Shown: positions 51,829 to 60,544, counted from the first letter of the stretch. The stretch is DNA of 64,000 nt from Streptomyces pseudovenezuelae (GCF_001513955.1 NZ_KQ948147.1:196532-260531); one strand, 5' to 3'. Translations and numbers: made by a program. Notes: generated from the letters alone by a model not told the origin.

Positions 51829-52917
51829 ATGACCCCAACCCAGACCGAGGTGCCGCCGCGCCGCGGCACCCCCGAGGACGCGGCCCCCACGCCCGTCATA
51901 TCCGTACGCGGGCTGTGGAAGGTGTTCGGGCCGAAGGCGGACCAGGTGCCGGACTCCGAGGAGCTGAGCGGCCTCACCCGCCGCGAACTCATGGACCGCA
52001 CCGGCTGCACCGCCGCCGTGCGGGACGTGAGCTTCGACGTGGCGCCCGGCGAGGTCTTCGTCGTCATGGGACTGTCCGGCTCCGGCAAGTCCACCCTGGT
52101 GCGCTGTCTGACCCGGCTGATCGAGCCCACCGCCGGAGAGATCGTCTTCGAGGGCGAGGACATCCGGGACGCCGACGAGAAGCGGCTGCGCGAACTGCGG
52201 CGCAGCAAGTTCTCCATGGTCTTCCAGCACTTCGGTCTGCTGCCCCACCGCCGCGTCGTCGACAACGTGGCGTTCGGGCTGGAGATCCGCGGCCTGGGCC
52301 GGGCCGAGCGCATGAGGCGGGCCCTGGAGGTCGTCGAACTCGTGGGCCTGTCCGGCTACGAGAACTCCTACCCCGACCAGCTCTCCGGCGGTATGCAGCA
52401 ACGCGTGGGCCTGGCAAGGGCGTTGGCCGGTGATCCGGACGTCCTCCTCTTCGACGAGCCCTTCTCGGCGCTCGACCCGCTGATCCGCCGTGACATGCAG
52501 AACGAGGTCATCCGGCTGCACCACGAGGTCGGCAAGACCATGGTGTTCATCACCCACGACCTCTCCGAGGCACTGAAGCTCGGCGACCGCATCCTGATCA
52601 TGCGGGACGGCAGGACGGTCCAGTGCGGCACCGGCGACGAACTCGTCGGCGCCCCCGCCGACGACTACGTGCGCGACTTCGTCAAGGACGTGCCGCGCGG
52701 CGACGTCCTGACCCTGCGCTGGATCATGCGCCCGGCCACCCCCGAAGACCCCCTGGACGGGCCCGAGTTGGGGCCGGACGTGGTGGTGAAGGAGGCCACC
52801 CGCGCAGTGCTCGCCGCGGAGAAGCCCGTCAAGGTCGTCGAGAACGGCGAACTGCTCGGCATCGTCGGCGACGAGGAGATCCTCGCGGTGGTCGCCGGGC
52901 AGGAAGGCGACGCGTGA
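51829..52917 (+). CDS. proV: Glycine betaine/choline ABC transporter, ATP-binding subunit
   Basis: 362 residues from ATG 51829 (AAGAGG upstream). Walker A GLSGSGKSTLVRCL (about 79-92), Q-loop FQHFGLLPHRRV, signature LSGGMQQRVGLARAL, Walker B VLLFDEPFSALDP, H-loop THDLSEALKLGD. A C-terminal extension of ~90 residues (VKEATRAVLAAEKPVKVVENGELLGIVGDEEI) is the CBS-like regulatory tail typical of ProV/OpuAA. It energises betaine uptake. The operon continues with a fused permease and the binding lipoprotein. Confidence 0.94.
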   Translation: MTPTQTEVPPRRGTPEDAAPTPVISVRGLWKVFGPKADQVPDSEELSGLTRRELMDRTGCTAAVRDVSFDVAPGEVFVVMGLSGSGKSTLVRCLTRLIEPTAGEIVFEGEDIRDADEKRLRELRRSKFSMVFQHFGLLPHRRVVDNVAFGLEIRGLGRAERMRRALEVVELVGLSGYENSYPDQLSGGMQQRVGLARALAGDPDVLLFDEPFSALDPLIRRDMQNEVIRLHHEVGKTMVFITHDLSEALKLGDRILIMRDGRTVQCGTGDELVGAPADDYVRDFVKDVPRGDVLTLRWIMRPATPEDPLDGPELGPDVVVKEATRAVLAAEKPVKVVENGELLGIVGDEEILAVVAGQEGDA

Positions 52918-54926
52918 TGACCGTCGCCATGGAGAAACCCGAGACATCCGGGGAGGCGAAGCAGGCCCCGCCGCCCCCTACCGCCGCCCCCGTGCGCCGG
53001 ATCAGCCGGTCCATGGTGGTCGGCGCGATCCTCGTCGTCTGGCTCGTCCTGTTCGCCGTGCTGCGCGGGAAGCAGACCCTGTCGCTGGCCGCGGCCGACC
53101 TCACCGACCTGCACCGCTGGCTCAACGACGTCAACGACTCCATCGGCGCCAACCGCAACTCCAACCCGCTGTTCCTGTACTTCTTCAACGAGATCCGGCT
53201 GGTCATCGACAACCTGGTGACCTTCGTGCAGGACCTGATCTCCCAGCCGTCCGGCGACCGACCGGTCCCGCAGATCGGCTGGCTCGGGGTCGTCGGCCTC
53301 GCCGGCTATGTCTCCTGGGCGGTGGCCAACTGGCGGGTCGCGCTGCTGGCCGTGGCCGGCTTCACCTTCCTCGGGCTCCAGGGACTGTGGCAGGAGAGCA
53401 TGGACACCCTGTCCCTGACGCTCTCCGCGGTCCTGGTGGCGCTGCTGTTCGCCCTTCCGCTGGGTGTGTGGGCGGGGCTGTCGGCACGCGCCAACCGGAT
53501 CGTCACTCCGTTCCTGGACTTCATGCAGACGATGCCGACCTTCGTCTACCTGGCACCGCTGACCCTGTTCTTCCTGATCGGCGGGGCCTCCGCGACCATC
53601 GCCACCGTCATCTACGCGGCACCCCCGGCCATCCGCATCACCGCGCACGCCATCCGTTCCGTGCCCGCCACGACCGTCGAGGCCGCCGCCTCCATGGGCG
53701 CCACCCGTAGACAGTCCCTGCTCAAGGTCCTGCTGCCGATGTCCAAGCGGACCGTGGTGATGGGCGTCAACCAGACCATCATGGCCGCCCTGGCCATGGT
53801 GACCATCGCGGCCCTGATCGACGCGCCCGGCCTCGGCAAGACCGTCGTCCAGGCCCTGCAGTCCCTCGACGTCGGCACGGCCTTCAACGCGGGCCTCGCC
53901 ATCGTCGTCCTGGCCATCGTCCTGGACCGGGTCACCACCGCGGCCAGCGGACGCGCGGAGGCGGCCCGGCGGTCCGGCAACCCGCTGCTCAAGTGGCGGC
54001 GGCAGCTGCTCGTGGCCGGGGGAGCGGTGGCGGCCGTACTCGTGTACCTGTCGCACACCTACCTGTGGGCGGCCGAGTTCCCCGGCGACGGCGGCACCGG
54101 CAGCACCATCGCCAAGGCGGCCGACAACGTGACCACCTGGGCGCAGGACCACCTGTCCGGGCTGACCAACGGCTTCCGTGACGTCATCACCAACGGGCTG
54201 CTCAACCCGTTCCAGACGCTGCTGACCGACTCCCCGTGGTGGCTCGTCGGCGCCGCCCTGATCGGGATCGCCGTGGTCCTCGGCGGGTGGCGCGCCGGGA
54301 TCACCACCGCCGTGTGCGTGGGCCTGCTCGTCGCCACCGGCGTGTGGTCGGACGGTATGACGACCCTCGCCTCGACCGTCGTGGCGACCGTGCTGGTCAT
54401 GCTGCTCGGCGTGGTCTTCGGCGTGTGGATGGGGCGCAGCGCGCTGGTGGACCGGCTGCTGCGGCCCACCCTCGACGCGGCCCAGGTCATGCCGCCGTTC
54501 GTCTATCTCGTGCCGTTCCTCGCCCTGTTCGGCGCGACCCGGTTCACGGCCATCGTCGCCGCGATCGTCTACGCGGCACCGGTCGCCATCAAGATCATCG
54601 CCGACGGGGTGCGGACCGTACCCGCGACCACCGTCGAGGCGGCCACCTCCACCGGGTGCAACACCTGGCAGATCATCACCAAGGTCCAGCTGCCGATGGC
54701 CCGCAGCGCCCTGACGCTCGCGACCAACCAGGGCCTGATCTACGTGCTGTCGATGGTCGTCGTCGGCGGCCTGGTGGGCGCGGGAGCCCTCGGCTACGAC
54801 GTGGTGGCCGGCTTCTCGCAGGGACAGCTGTACGGCAAGGGCCTGGCGGCCGGGCTCGCCATCGTCCTGCTCGGCGTCATGTTCGACCGGATCACTCAAG
54901 CAGCGGCTCGCCGCACCAGCAACTGA
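52917..54926 (+). CDS. proW: Glycine betaine ABC permease, two permease domains fused in tandem
   Basis: 669 residues from ATG 52917 (or GTG 52914, at the end of proV). Two ProW-like BPD_transp_1 domains of about 200 residues each. The first EAA loop is VPATTVEAAASMGATRRQSLLKVLLPM and the second VPATTVEAATSTGCNTWQIITKVQLPM, so the halves are clear duplicates. Usual ProW/OpuAB has one domain and works as a dimer. Here the dimer appears to be encoded as one chain, with a 60-90 residue membrane and linker region between halves. About 12 membrane helices are expected. Confidence 0.92.
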   Translation: MTVAMEKPETSGEAKQAPPPPTAAPVRRISRSMVVGAILVVWLVLFAVLRGKQTLSLAAADLTDLHRWLNDVNDSIGANRNSNPLFLYFFNEIRLVIDNLVTFVQDLISQPSGDRPVPQIGWLGVVGLAGYVSWAVANWRVALLAVAGFTFLGLQGLWQESMDTLSLTLSAVLVALLFALPLGVWAGLSARANRIVTPFLDFMQTMPTFVYLAPLTLFFLIGGASATIATVIYAAPPAIRITAHAIRSVPATTVEAAASMGATRRQSLLKVLLPMSKRTVVMGVNQTIMAALAMVTIAALIDAPGLGKTVVQALQSLDVGTAFNAGLAIVVLAIVLDRVTTAASGRAEAARRSGNPLLKWRRQLLVAGGAVAAVLVYLSHTYLWAAEFPGDGGTGSTIAKAADNVTTWAQDHLSGLTNGFRDVITNGLLNPFQTLLTDSPWWLVGAALIGIAVVLGGWRAGITTAVCVGLLVATGVWSDGMTTLASTVVATVLVMLLGVVFGVWMGRSALVDRLLRPTLDAAQVMPPFVYLVPFLALFGATRFTAIVAAIVYAAPVAIKIIADGVRTVPATTVEAATSTGCNTWQIITKVQLPMARSALTLATNQGLIYVLSMVVVGGLVGAGALGYDVVAGFSQGQLYGKGLAAGLAIVLLGVMFDRITQAAARRTSN

Positions 54927-54939
54927 GGAGCACGACACG

Positions 54940-55905
54940 ATGGCAAGACACTGGCGAGCCGGCGCGGCCGGCCTGGCCGTCCTCGGCCTCACCCTCACGG
55001 CCTGCGGCGGCGCGAAGGTCGGTGACTCCTCGGAGGCCGGCGGTTCGGGCAGCTCGGGCAAGTGCGGCACCTTCAACCTCGCGGTCAACCCGTGGGTGGG
55101 CTACGAGGCGGACGCGGCGGTCGTCGCGTACGTCGCCGAGCACGACCTGAAGTGCAAGGTCACCAAGAAGGACCTCAAGGAGGAGATCGCCTGGCAGGGC
55201 TTCGGCACCGGCGAGGTCGACACCGTCCTGGAGAACTGGGGCCACGACGACCTGAAGAAGAAGTACATCACCCAGCAGAAGACCGCCGTGGAGGCCGGTT
55301 CGACCGGCAACAAGGGCATCATCGGCTGGTACGTGCCGCCGTGGCTGGCCAAGGCCCACCCGGACATCAAGGACTGGAAGAACCTCAACAAGTACGCCGC
55401 GAAGTTCAAGACCTCGGAGTCGGGCGGCAAGGGCCAGCTCCTGGACGGCGACCCCTCGTACGTCACCAACGACGAGGCGCTGGTGAAGAACCTGAAGCTG
55501 GACTTCAAGGTGGTGTACGCGGGCAGCGAGACCGCGCTGATCCAGGCGTACCGCAACGCCGAGAAGAACAAGCAGTGGGTGATCGGCTACTTCTACGAGC
55601 CGCAGTGGTTCCTCTCCGAGGTGCCACTCGTCAAGGTCGACCTGCCCGCCTACAAGACGGGCTGCGACGCCGATCCGGCCAAGGTCGCCTGCGACTACCC
55701 CGTCTACGACCTGGACAAGATCGTCAGCGCCAAGTTCGCCAAGTCGGGCAGCCCGGCCTACGACCTGGTGAAGAAGTTCAACTGGACCAACGACGACCAG
55801 AACGTCGTGGCCAAGTACATCGCCGTGGACAAGATGACGCCGGACGCGGCGGCCAAGAAGTGGGTCGAGGCCAACCGCGACAAGGTCGACGCCTGGATCA
55901 AGTAG
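54940..55905 (+). CDS. proX: Glycine betaine-binding lipoprotein (OpuAC/ProX type)
   Basis: 321 residues. The lipoprotein signal ends LTLTACGG (Cys22). The OpuAC domain follows: NLAVNPWVGYEADAAVVAYVAEHDLKCKV, DTVLENWGHDD, GYFYEPQWFLSEVPLVKVDLP. Trp and Tyr residues (NPWVGYE, ENWG, PQWF) are of the kind that form the aromatic cage for the trimethylammonium group. High-affinity extracellular capture of betaine and possibly choline is its role. Preceded by GAGGAG. Followed by a long terminator hairpin. Confidence 0.93.
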   Translation: MARHWRAGAAGLAVLGLTLTACGGAKVGDSSEAGGSGSSGKCGTFNLAVNPWVGYEADAAVVAYVAEHDLKCKVTKKDLKEEIAWQGFGTGEVDTVLENWGHDDLKKKYITQQKTAVEAGSTGNKGIIGWYVPPWLAKAHPDIKDWKNLNKYAAKFKTSESGGKGQLLDGDPSYVTNDEALVKNLKLDFKVVYAGSETALIQAYRNAEKNKQWVIGYFYEPQWFLSEVPLVKVDLPAYKTGCDADPAKVACDYPVYDLDKIVSAKFAKSGSPAYDLVKKFNWTNDDQNVVAKYIAVDKMTPDAAAKKWVEANRDKVDAWIK

Positions 55906-55931
55906 GACGGTCGGGAAAGCCCGTCACGAAG

Positions 55932-55973
55932 GCCCGGTGGGCGGCGCGCGAGAGAGCGCGGCGCCCACCGGGC
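55932..55973 (+). terminator. Terminator hairpin of the betB-proVWX operon
   Basis: GCCCGGTGGGCG (55932-55943) pairs with CGCCCACCGGGC (55962-55973), a perfect 12-bp arm. The inner part GCGCGC/GCGCG adds further pairing around a GAGAGA loop. It is followed by GTTCCCGTTTT. Confidence 0.85.
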
Positions 55974-56025
55974 GTTCCCGTTTTCCGGGCTGTTGCCGCG
56001 CTGTTCCCGGGCGTCACGGGACCTC

Positions 56026-56092
56026 TTGACACCCACTCGCGCGGCGGGCACATTGAGTTGCGCAGCCTGAATCGTGTTGCGTACAAAGCAAC
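56026..56092 (+). promoter_or_regulatory. dmgO promoter with two tandem betaine-regulon operators
   Basis: -35 TTGACA (56026-56031), 17-bp spacer, -10 CACATT (56049-56054). Operator A is GTTGCG-CAGCC-TGAATC (56057-56073) and operator B is GTTGCG-TACAA-AGCAAC (56076-56092). Centres 56065 and 56084 are 19 bp apart. The operators begin two bases after the -10. The gene starts at 56111. Confidence 0.78.
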
Positions 56093-56110
56093 TTAACCGG
56101 AGGTGCGGCG

Positions 56111-58549
56111 ATGGCGGGACCCCGAGTGGTCATCATCGGAGCGGGCGTCGTCGGCGCGGCACTCGCCGACGAGATCTCCGCACGCGGCTGGACCGAGGTG
56201 ACCGTGGTCGACCAGGGTCCGCTCCCGGCCACCGGAGGGTCGTCCTCGCACGCCCCCGGCCTGGTCTTCCAGGCCAACCCCTCCAAGACCATGACCGAGC
56301 TGGCCCGCTACACCGTCGAGAAGTTCTGCTCCCTCGACGTCGACGGGCAGCCCTGCTTCCTCCAGGTCGGCGGTCTGGAGGTGGCGACCACCCCGGAGCG
56401 CGTCACGGAACTGCACCGGCGGCACGGCTGGCTGACCGCCTGGGGCGTGGACTCTCGGATCCTGACCGCCGACGAGTGCGTGGAGAAGCACCCCCTGGTC
56501 AACCGCGAGCGGGTCCTCGCCGGCCTGCACATCCCGACCGACGGCCTCGCCAAGGCCGTTCTCGCCGTCGAGGCGCAGATCCGCCGGGCCACCGGGCGCG
56601 GAGTGACCTTCCTGGCCCGCCACGAGGTCCTGGACGTGCTCCGGGCCGACGGTGAGGTCACGGGCGTCCGCACCGACCAGGGCGATCTGGCAGCCGACAT
56701 CGTCGTGTGCTGCGCCGGCATCTGGGGCCCGAAGATCGCCCGCATGGTCGGCATGAACCTCCCGCTCACCCCGCTCGGTCACCAGCTGGCCTGGACCGGC
56801 CCGGTCCCGGCGCTCGCGGGCCAGACCGAGGAGGCGGTGCGCCCGATCCTGCGCCACCAGGACGCCGACCTCTACTACCGCGACCGCCACGACACCCTCG
56901 GCATCGGCTACTACGGCCACCGCCCCATGCCCATCACCGCCGACGAGATCCTCTCCGTCGACGAGGCCGACGCGATGCCCTCGGTCCTGAAGTTCACCGA
57001 GGACGACTTCGCGGACGCCTGGACCGAGACGCAGTCACTGCTCCCGGCGACCAAGGACGCCAAGGTCGAGGAGGGCATCAACGGCCTGTTCTCCTTCACC
57101 ACCGACGGCCTGCCCCTGCTCGGCGAGTCCCCGGACGTCAAGGGCTTCTGGGTCGCCGAGGCCGTCTGGGTCACCCACTCCGCCGGGGTCGGCCGGGCCG
57201 TCGCCGAGTGGCTGGTCGACGGCCACTGCTCCTCCTTCGACCTGCACGAGTGCGATGTCAACCGCTTCGAGCCGCACCAGCTCTCCCCGGAGTACGTCCT
57301 GGCCCGCGACTGCCAGAACTTCGTCGAGGTCTACGACATCCTGCACCCGCTCCAGCCCTCCGGCGACCCGCGCCCGATCCGCACCACCCCCTTCCACGCC
57401 CGCCAACAGGAGCTCGGCGCCTTCTTCCTGGAGGCGAACGGCTGGGAGCGGCCGCAGTGGTACGAGGCCAACGCGCCGCTGGTGGAAGGGCGTTCGATCG
57501 TCACCCCCAACGACTGGGCCGCGCGGTACTGGTCGCCCATCGTCGCCGCCGAGGCCCAGACCACCCGCGAGACCGTCGCGATGTACGACATGACGGCCCT
57601 CAAGCGCCTGGAGGTGAGCGGCCGGGGAGCGGCCGACCTCCTGGAGCGGCTGTGCACCGGCAAGGTCGCCAAGTCCGTCGGCTCGGTGACGTACACCCTG
57701 CTGCTGGACCACGACGGCGGCATCCGCAGCGACATCACCGTCGCCCGCCTTGCCCCCGACGTCTTCCAGGTCGGCGCCAACGGCAACCTCGACCTCGACT
57801 GGTTCACCCGCCACCTCCCCGCCGACGGCACGGTCCAGGTCCGGGACATCACCCCCGGCACCTGCTGCATCGGCCTGTGGGGACCGCTGGCCCGGGACGT
57901 CCTCCAACCGCTCACCGACGAGGACTTCTCGGCGACGGGACTGAAGTACTTCCGCGCCAAGCGCGCCCACATCGGCTCCGTCCCGGTGACGGCCATGCGC
58001 CTGTCGTACGTCGGCGAGCTCGGCTGGGAGCTGTACACCACGGCCGACCTGGGCCAGAAGTTGTGGGACACCCTCTGGCGGGCGGCGAAGCCGCTGGGCG
58101 GCATAGCGGCCGGACGGGGTGCCTTCAACAGCCTCCGCCTGGAGAAGGGCTACCGCTCCTTCGGCACCGACATGACCTACGAGCACGACCCCTACGAGGC
58201 CGGCGTCGGCTTCGCCGTCAAGGCCGACAAGGAGGACTTCGTCGGCAAGGCCGCCCTGGAGCGGCGCAGGGCAGACGTACGGCGGAAGCTGACCTGCCTG
58301 ACCATCGAGGACCCGCGGGCCGTCGTGATGGGCAAGGAGCCGGTGTACGACGGGCAACGCGCGGTCGGCTACGTCACCAGCGCGGCCTTCGGCCACACGA
58401 TCGGCAAGGGGATCGCCTACGCCTGGCTGCCGGCGGAGCTCGCCGTCCCCGGGACCACCGTGCACATCGGCTACTTCGACCAGCGCGTGGAGGCGGTCGT
58501 GGCCGAGGAGCCGTTGTTCGACCCGGCGATGTCCCGGCTTCGGGGCTAG
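56111..58549 (+). CDS. dmgO: Dimethylglycine oxidase (DAO + GcvT fusion)
   Basis: 812 residues. N-terminal FAD-dependent DAO domain (1-~400): VVIIGAGVVGAALADEISARG and GGSSSHAPGLVFQ, whose His is the conserved covalent-FAD residue of the DMGDH/DMGO family. An FAO_M domain follows, then GCV_T/GCV_T_C (about 430-812): ETVAMYDMTALKRLEVSGRGA, MRLSYVGELGWELYT, EAGVGFAVKADKEDFVGKAAL. It closely matches my memory of Arthrobacter globiformis dimethylglycine oxidase. It oxidises dimethylglycine to sarcosine with oxygen and transfers the methyl group to tetrahydrofolate (or releases formaldehyde). It is the step after the Rieske oxygenase. Hydrogen peroxide is a by-product. Confidence 0.93.
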   Translation: MAGPRVVIIGAGVVGAALADEISARGWTEVTVVDQGPLPATGGSSSHAPGLVFQANPSKTMTELARYTVEKFCSLDVDGQPCFLQVGGLEVATTPERVTELHRRHGWLTAWGVDSRILTADECVEKHPLVNRERVLAGLHIPTDGLAKAVLAVEAQIRRATGRGVTFLARHEVLDVLRADGEVTGVRTDQGDLAADIVVCCAGIWGPKIARMVGMNLPLTPLGHQLAWTGPVPALAGQTEEAVRPILRHQDADLYYRDRHDTLGIGYYGHRPMPITADEILSVDEADAMPSVLKFTEDDFADAWTETQSLLPATKDAKVEEGINGLFSFTTDGLPLLGESPDVKGFWVAEAVWVTHSAGVGRAVAEWLVDGHCSSFDLHECDVNRFEPHQLSPEYVLARDCQNFVEVYDILHPLQPSGDPRPIRTTPFHARQQELGAFFLEANGWERPQWYEANAPLVEGRSIVTPNDWAARYWSPIVAAEAQTTRETVAMYDMTALKRLEVSGRGAADLLERLCTGKVAKSVGSVTYTLLLDHDGGIRSDITVARLAPDVFQVGANGNLDLDWFTRHLPADGTVQVRDITPGTCCIGLWGPLARDVLQPLTDEDFSATGLKYFRAKRAHIGSVPVTAMRLSYVGELGWELYTTADLGQKLWDTLWRAAKPLGGIAAGRGAFNSLRLEKGYRSFGTDMTYEHDPYEAGVGFAVKADKEDFVGKAALERRRADVRRKLTCLTIEDPRAVVMGKEPVYDGQRAVGYVTSAAFGHTIGKGIAYAWLPAELAVPGTTVHIGYFDQRVEAVVAEEPLFDPAMSRLRG

Positions 58550-58725
58550 TGCTCTGACTGAAATGCTCCGGCACCTGGTGGATGCCGTCCCGCAAGGCGT
58601 CACGATCAGGCCGGGCGATTCTCTCCGCGTCTCGGTCCGCCGGAGGACGCCGCCGCGGCGGTGCGACCCGGCGAACCCATGCGGTCACAGCACTGGCAGG
58701 GGCCGCCGCCTTGCGTGCCGGGGCG

Positions 58726-59517
58726 TCAGCCCAAGTGGCCCAGCCGGCGGCTGAGTTCGTCGGCGCCCTCCACCAGCAGCGGTGCCAGCTCGTGCATCCG
58801 CTCCTCGGTGAGCCGGAAGGCGGGGCCCGAGGCGGTGAGGGCGGCGACGACCCTGCCCTCGCCGGAACGCACGGGCGCCGCCACGGCGTTGAGGCCCTCC
58901 TCGTACTCCTCCACCGTCATGGCGTAGCCCTGCTCGCGGACCCGGACCAGCTCCGCCTCCAGTTCCCGCCGGGAGGTCAGGGTGCGTGCCGTCATCCGCT
59001 CCAGCCCGGCCGTGGCGACCAGTTCGTCCCGGCGCGTGTCCGTGAGATGGGCGAGCAGAACCTTGCCGCTCGACGTGCAGTGCATCGGCGTCAGCCGCCC
59101 GACCCAGTTCTGCGCGGTGATGGCGGACCGGCCGCGCACCTGGTCGAGGTTGATCACATGGTGGGACTCCAGGACCGCGATGTTCATCGTCTCGCCCAGT
59201 TTGTCGGCCAGGCGCTCGCAGATCCCGCGGCCGTGCTTGGTGACGTCGATGCGCCCGGTGACCGCGCCGGCCAGCCGGACGATGCCGAAGCCCAGGCGGT
59301 ATTTCCCGCGCTCGCCCTCCTGCTCGACCATCCCGTGCGCCTCCAGCGCGCCCAGCAGACGGAACGCGGTGGACTTGTGGACGTCGATCGCCTCGGCCAC
59401 TTCACTGACGCCTGCCTCGCCGCGCTGCGCGAGGATCTCCAGCACGGTGACGGCCCGGTCGACGGACTGCACCCCGCCGCCGGACGTGCCCCCGGACTCG
59501 GTGCCGTTGCTGTTCAT
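58726..59517 (-). CDS. IclR-family regulator 2 of the choline/betaine island
   Basis: 263 residues from ATG 59517. HTH VQSVDRAVTVLEILAQRGEAG with recognition region IDVHKSTAFRLLGALEA, effectively the same as IclR regulator 1 (47529-48326), while the ligand domain differs more (HHVINLDQVRGRSAITAQNW against YAVNLYQVRGPGAVTAQNW). The two likely bind the same operators but respond to different ligands or act in different conditions. It lies 31 bp after purU on the same strand and so is probably transcribed with it, from the operator-bearing purU promoter. The region 58550-58725 to its 3' side shows no gene or clear hairpin. Confidence 0.9.
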   Translation of the reverse strand: MNSNGTESGGTSGGGVQSVDRAVTVLEILAQRGEAGVSEVAEAIDVHKSTAFRLLGALEAHGMVEQEGERGKYRLGFGIVRLAGAVTGRIDVTKHGRGICERLADKLGETMNIAVLESHHVINLDQVRGRSAITAQNWVGRLTPMHCTSSGKVLLAHLTDTRRDELVATAGLERMTARTLTSRRELEAELVRVREQGYAMTVEEYEEGLNAVAAPVRSGEGRVVAALTASGPAFRLTEERMHELAPLLVEGADELSRRLGHLG

Positions 59518-59548
59518 GGCGGAACCCTATGCGAACAGGTCGACCTGG

Positions 59549-60421
59549 TCAGCGGAAGACCACCGTGCGATGGCCGTTGATCATCACGCGGCTCTGGCAG
59601 TGCCACTCCACGGCCCGGGCGAGGACCTGAGCCTCGACGTCCCGCCCCAGGGTGACGAGGCTCTCCGCGCTCTGGGCGTGGTTCACGCGGACCACGTCCT
59701 GCTCGATGATGGGCCCCTCGTCGAGGTCCGGGGTGACGTAGTGGGCGGTGGCCCCGACGAGCTTCACACCCCGCTCGTGCGCCTGGACGTAGGGCCTCGC
59801 GCCCTTGAAGCTCGGCAGGAACGAGTGGTGGATGTTGATCGCCCGGCCTTCGAGCTGCTTGCACAGGTCGTTCGACAGGATCTGCATGTAGCGGGCGAGG
59901 ACCACGAGGTCGATGTCCAGCCGGTCGACCAGGTCGAGCAGCCGCGCCTCCGCGTCCGCCTTCGTCTCCGGGGTCACGGGCACATGGTGGAAGGGGATGC
60001 CGTAGCTCTCGGCGAGCGGGGCGAGGTCCCGGTGGTTGGAGACGATCGCCGGCACCTCGATGCCGAGCGCGCCGGTGCGCTGCCGGAAGAGCAGGTCGTT
60101 CAGGCAGTGGCCGAACTTCGACACCATGATCAGGGTGCGGGTCGGGGTGGCCGCGTTCCGCAGCTGCCAGTCGATCCGGTACGCCTCGGCGACCGGTGCG
60201 AAGCCGGAGCGCAGGTCCTCCAGGGTGGTGCCCGGGTCCGAGACGTCGAAGTGGACGCGCATGAAGAAGCGGTCCTGGAGCCGGTCGTCGAACTGCTGGC
60301 TCTCCTGGATGTTCCCGGAGTGCCGGACCAGGAAGCCGGTGACGGCGTGGACGAGGCCGGACCGGTCCGGGCAGGACAGGGTGAGGACGAACTCGCGGTC
60401 GGGTTGCGGTCGAAGAGACAC
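59549..60421 (-). CDS. purU: Formyltetrahydrofolate deformylase
   Basis: 290 residues from GTG 60421 (GGGAGGA 6 bases upstream; the upstream extension is non-coding). N-terminal ACT domain (about 1-85: FVLTLSCPDRSGLVHAVTGFLVRHSGNI). Formyltransferase-like domain with VSKFGHCLNDLL, LARYMQILS, active-site INIHHSFLPSFKGARPY and AHYVTPDLDEGPIIEQD. It hydrolyses 10-formyl-THF to formate and THF. In this setting it returns folate used by dimethylglycine and sarcosine demethylation. It has the same operator pair as the betaine genes, directly tying it to the pathway. Confidence 0.92.
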   Translation of the reverse strand: MSLRPQPDREFVLTLSCPDRSGLVHAVTGFLVRHSGNIQESQQFDDRLQDRFFMRVHFDVSDPGTTLEDLRSGFAPVAEAYRIDWQLRNAATPTRTLIMVSKFGHCLNDLLFRQRTGALGIEVPAIVSNHRDLAPLAESYGIPFHHVPVTPETKADAEARLLDLVDRLDIDLVVLARYMQILSNDLCKQLEGRAINIHHSFLPSFKGARPYVQAHERGVKLVGATAHYVTPDLDEGPIIEQDVVRVNHAQSAESLVTLGRDVEAQVLARAVEWHCQSRVMINGHRTVVFR

Positions 60422-60436
60422 GAAGTCCTCCCGATG

Positions 60437-60502
60437 GCTGCGTATTACGCAACAGTGCGACTGATACGCAACATGGTCCCGGCTGGGGCGGTCCGCGGTC
60501 AA
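60437..60502 (-). promoter_or_regulatory. purU promoter with two tandem betaine-regulon operators
   Basis: Read on the minus strand: -35 TTGACC (60502-60497), 18-bp spacer, -10 GACCAT (60478-60473). Operator A is GTTGCG-TATCA-GTCGCA (60472-60456) and operator B is GTTGCG-TAATA-CGCAGC (60453-60437). Centres 60464 and 60445 are 19 bp apart, the same geometry as the other promoters, with the first operator directly after the -10. Confidence 0.75.
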
Positions 60503-60544
60503 GGGTTGTCCGCCGGCGCGGACGCGGGGGAGCGAGCGACGCTT

